Origin: Halomonas sp.
Lineage (GTDB): Bacteria > Pseudomonadota > Gammaproteobacteria > Pseudomonadales > Halomonadaceae
DNA length: 7,484 bases
NCBI GenBank assembly: GCA_007116835.1
Contig: SKHS01000115.1
Location: 1-7,484 of the forward strand
Direction of reading: 5' to 3'
Shown here piece by piece: positions 5,659 through 7,484 of this stretch. The stretch's first letter is position 1. Each line of letters starts with the position of its first letter. The translations under genes and the position numbers were made by a program. Under the pieces are notes generated by a model, which worked only from the letters and a program-made list of their open reading frames with translations, did not search any database and was not told the origin of the DNA.

Positions 5659-6106
5659 TGCTTTCTCGGTACCCTGGTTCCGACATATGGTTCCGGCATT
5701 GGCGGGCTGGATAGTGAATGGTTTCGCCATCCTCTTTGGTAAAATGTGCAACGGGCTGCTCAAGCAGTTCCAATACCCGTTCGGATGGACGGCACAGTCC
5801 TGCGCCTTTTGGGGTGACGACGATAGGACGGTTAATCAGAATCGGGTGTGCCACCATGGCGTCGATTAGGTGATCATTATCCAGTGAAGGATCATCCAAT
5901 TTGAGCTCATCGTAGGGCGTGCCCTTTTGGCGTAGCAGTTCTCGCGGTGATATCTTCATCATCGCCAGTAGCGCTACTAGGTGCTCTCGGCTGGGAGGTG
6001 TTTCCAAGTAGTGAATTACCTCAGGGGCTTCGCCCGATGCCTTGATCATTGCCAGCGTATTGCGCGAAGTACCGCAGTTAGGGTTGTGGTAGATCGTGAC
6101 TGACAT
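5642..6106 (-). CDS. arsC: ArsC, glutaredoxin-type arsenate reductase
   Basis: 154 aa. It reduces arsenate to arsenite with glutathione and glutaredoxin in the cytoplasm. The active-site signature YHNPNCGTSRNTL places the catalytic cysteine at Cys11. The three arginines that bind oxyanion in the plasmid R773 enzyme correspond to Arg59 (RELLRQ), Arg93 (LINRPIVV) and Arg106 (LCRPSE), each offset by one. All key residues are present, so it should be active. Odd: after the conserved KEDGE at about 124-128 the last 26 residues (from TIHYPARQ to ESCH) do not resemble the usual family tail and add two cysteines. This tail overlaps the next gene's start by 17 bases. The start is 17 bases after the preceding flavoprotein stop, with a weak ribosome site. 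Arsenite produced would be exported by ACR3. Confidence 0.95.
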   Translation of the reverse strand: MSVTIYHNPNCGTSRNTLAMIKASGEAPEVIHYLETPPSREHLVALLAMMKISPRELLRQKGTPYDELKLDDPSLDNDHLIDAMVAHPILINRPIVVTPKGAGLCRPSERVLELLEQPVAHFTKEDGETIHYPARQCRNHMSEPGYRESNESCH

Positions 6107-6123
6107 GGTGAGTTATCTCTTGG

Positions 6124-6795
6124 TTAGGTGGAAAGATCGGTTTTAGGTGCATTACGCTGAGCAGGCGATTTATTAAACGCAGGGGATAGCGTTGCGGGGT
6201 CTTGCTCGGCTTTGTAAGCCTTGGCCGCTTCTGCCCACCATGTTAATTGGCCCAGCGTGCGCCCAAAATAGCTTTCCCAGCGTTCTTGTTCCTGGGCAAA
6301 TTGTCCATCGTCGCTCAGCGCTTCTTGGGCTTTGGGTATATGAACCATGGCGGACACTGGCAGGCACCCCAGCTCAGAGAGAAATGCGCGCATGCTAACC
6401 GCGGCACGTGCGCCTCCCCATTGTCCCATGGAGTAAGTCACGATGGCGCTGGGCTTAAAGGCAAACAGTGACGCGCCAAAATGATTCAGCAAATGACTGA
6501 GTGCCGGGCTCATGGAGTGGTTGTATTCAGGGCTGACCATCACGTAGCCATCGGCGTGTTCAATTTTGCCGGCAAGAGCATCAAGGTCTGTGGGCGCCGT
6601 TTTTTTTGCGTAAGCAAAATGCGGCTTAAAAGGGCCGTTAAGATCTAACGTTAGCGGGTCTACCACCTCTGCCGTTGTGTTGGGTAACGCAGTGAGTAAG
6701 CGTTCGCAGGCGATTGCTACCCGCTCGCCTAAGCGGGCAGGGGCAGGTGGTGTCGAGGTGCGTGTTGAACCGAGAAAAATTAGGTAATGCGCCAT
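6124..6795 (-). CDS. NADPH-dependent FMN reductase-like flavoprotein (not classical ArsH)
   Basis: 223-aa flavodoxin-fold protein of the NADPH-dependent FMN reductase family. An early strand ends in GSTR (9-12), which would bind the FMN phosphate. SPEYNHSMSPAL (88-99) and YSMGQWGGARA (121-131) form the flavin-contacting loops, and ELGCLPVSAMVHIPKAQ follows. It holds the position ArsH takes in many ars operons, but lacks ArsH landmarks such as YGSLRERS and PERHG. It looks closer to Lot6/azoreductase-like quinone reductases. A role in redox handling of arsenicals or of oxidative stress is inference. An AAGGAG site (complement of 6804-6809) lies eight bases before ATG 6795. The gene starts 15 bases after ACR3 and ends 17 bases before arsC, so one operon is likely. 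The final 30 residues are polar and probably disordered. Confidence 0.85.
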   Translation of the reverse strand: MAHYLIFLGSTRTSTPPAPARLGERVAIACERLLTALPNTTAEVVDPLTLDLNGPFKPHFAYAKKTAPTDLDALAGKIEHADGYVMVSPEYNHSMSPALSHLLNHFGASLFAFKPSAIVTYSMGQWGGARAAVSMRAFLSELGCLPVSAMVHIPKAQEALSDDGQFAQEQERWESYFGRTLGQLTWWAEAAKAYKAEQDPATLSPAFNKSPAQRNAPKTDLST

Positions 6796-6810
6796 AGGTA
6801 ACGCTCCTTG

Positions 6811-7484
6811 TTAGGCGTTAGCGGGGAAATGCTGGCGGGTCTTATTGGCAATCCTGACTAGCGCAAGCATCAGCGGTACTTCCACTAGAACACCCACTAC
6901 TGTGGCGAGCGCAGCGCCTGACTGTAAGCCAAACAGGGCAATGGCCGCTGCGACCGCCAGTTCAAAAAAGTTGCTGGCACCAATCATGGCACCAGGCGCT
7001 GCAATGTTGTGTGGCACACGCCACGCTTTAGCCCAGCCATAGGCGATAAAGAAGATCAAAAATGTTTGGATAATCAGCGGAATGGCGATTAGCACGATAT
7101 GCAGCGGATTATTCAGAATGACGTCGCCTTGGAAGGCGAATAGCAGCACCAGGGTAATGATTAGCCCGATGGGCGTGATAGGGCCGACACGCTTCATAAA
7201 CACGTTGTCGTACCACTCGGTGCCATACTTGGTGATCAGTGTTTTACGGGTGAAATAGCCCGCCGCAAGTGGAATCACAATGTACAGCACCACGGATAAA
7301 ATAACCGTATCCCACGGTACCTGGATATTCGAGATGCCGAGTAAAAAAACCACCAGCGGTGCAAAGGCAAACAGCATGATCAGATCATTCAAAGCCACCT
7401 GAACGAGGGTGTAGGCCGCATCGCCACGGGTGAGGTAGCTCCATACAAATACCATCGCGGTGCAGGGTGCTGCCCCTAATAATA
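6811..7484 (-). CDS. acr3: ACR3-family arsenite efflux permease (C-terminal part, cut by window end)
   Basis: The frame is open to the window edge; about 223 C-terminal residues are visible of a protein usually 340-370 aa. The Met at 7455 is internal, since upstream codons continue LLGAAPCTAMVFVWS, the ACR3 signature containing the cysteine required for As(III) transport in characterised ACR3 proteins. Other family features are QVALNDLIMLFAFAP, the helix NFFELAVAAAIALFG, and a final ATVVGVLVEVPLML helix followed by a short polar tail. It exports arsenite (as As(OH)3) from the cytoplasm using the proton gradient, completing the ArsC pathway. It is the first visible gene of the minus-strand block; the N-terminus, promoter and probably an arsR gene lie to the right of the window. 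Confidence 0.95.
   Translation of the reverse strand, partial: LLGAAPCTAMVFVWSYLTRGDAAYTLVQVALNDLIMLFAFAPLVVFLLGISNIQVPWDTVILSVVLYIVIPLAAGYFTRKTLITKYGTEWYDNVFMKRVGPITPIGLIITLVLLFAFQGDVILNNPLHIVLIAIPLIIQTFLIFFIAYGWAKAWRVPHNIAAPGAMIGASNFFELAVAAAIALFGLQSGAALATVVGVLVEVPLMLALVRIANKTRQHFPANA

Noticed and set aside
5659..5763. N-terminal extension of the CC/Se protein to 132 aa
   Set aside because: The extra 35 residues lie wholly within the arsC reading frame, have no family resemblance, and the family begins at the MNHVIEID-like strand.
6124..6795. Annotation of the flavoprotein as ArsH
   Set aside because: Location fits, but the ArsH motifs are missing and the conserved loops match other FMN reductase-family proteins.

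Overview
The window is the core of a large arsenic-resistance island, probably from a Halomonas-like gammaproteobacterium. That guess rests on moderate GC content, the gene content and protein style; no rRNA or other phylogenetic marker is present. No insertion sequence, tRNA, CRISPR array or obvious recombination site was seen, and the window is almost entirely coding.

Layout. Bases 1-30 are the last nine codons and stop of an upstream gene whose C-terminus matches the conserved end of the phosphate ABC-transporter ATPase PstB. A hairpin terminator and a promoter carrying a perfect AT-rich palindrome follow. Next comes a tightly overlapping plus-strand operon: an arsenic-type glyceraldehyde-3-phosphate dehydrogenase, arsJ, and an MFS transporter of unknown substrate. 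It converges at about 3590 on a minus-strand block. Read in its own 5'->3' direction, that block is ACR3 arsenite permease (cut by the window edge), an NADPH-dependent FMN reductase-like flavoprotein, glutaredoxin-type arsenate reductase arsC, a 97-aa CC/Se-motif protein, then after a 113-bp gap with its own promoter, a 450-aa ArsP/DUF318-type permease and a 78-aa thioredoxin-like protein.

How the genes work together. Two routes for arsenate detoxification lie side by side. In one, GAPDH incorporates arsenate to make 1-arseno-3-phosphoglycerate, which ArsJ exports and which then falls apart outside the cell. In the other, ArsC reduces arsenate to arsenite, which ACR3 exports. The ArsP-type permease, with its thioredoxin-like partner, may handle trivalent (perhaps organic) arsenicals. 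A high-affinity phosphate system upstream would fit the need to take up phosphate in the presence of arsenate.

The most useful new observation is a shared regulatory module. TATAYG-N6-CATATA overlaps the predicted -10 box of both the gapdh-arsJ promoter and the permease promoter, each with a TTGACT -35. This suggests one repressor, probably an ArsR-family protein encoded outside the window, controls both arms. The least understood components are the MFS protein, the CC/Se protein, the non-ArsH flavoprotein and the permease/thioredoxin pair.
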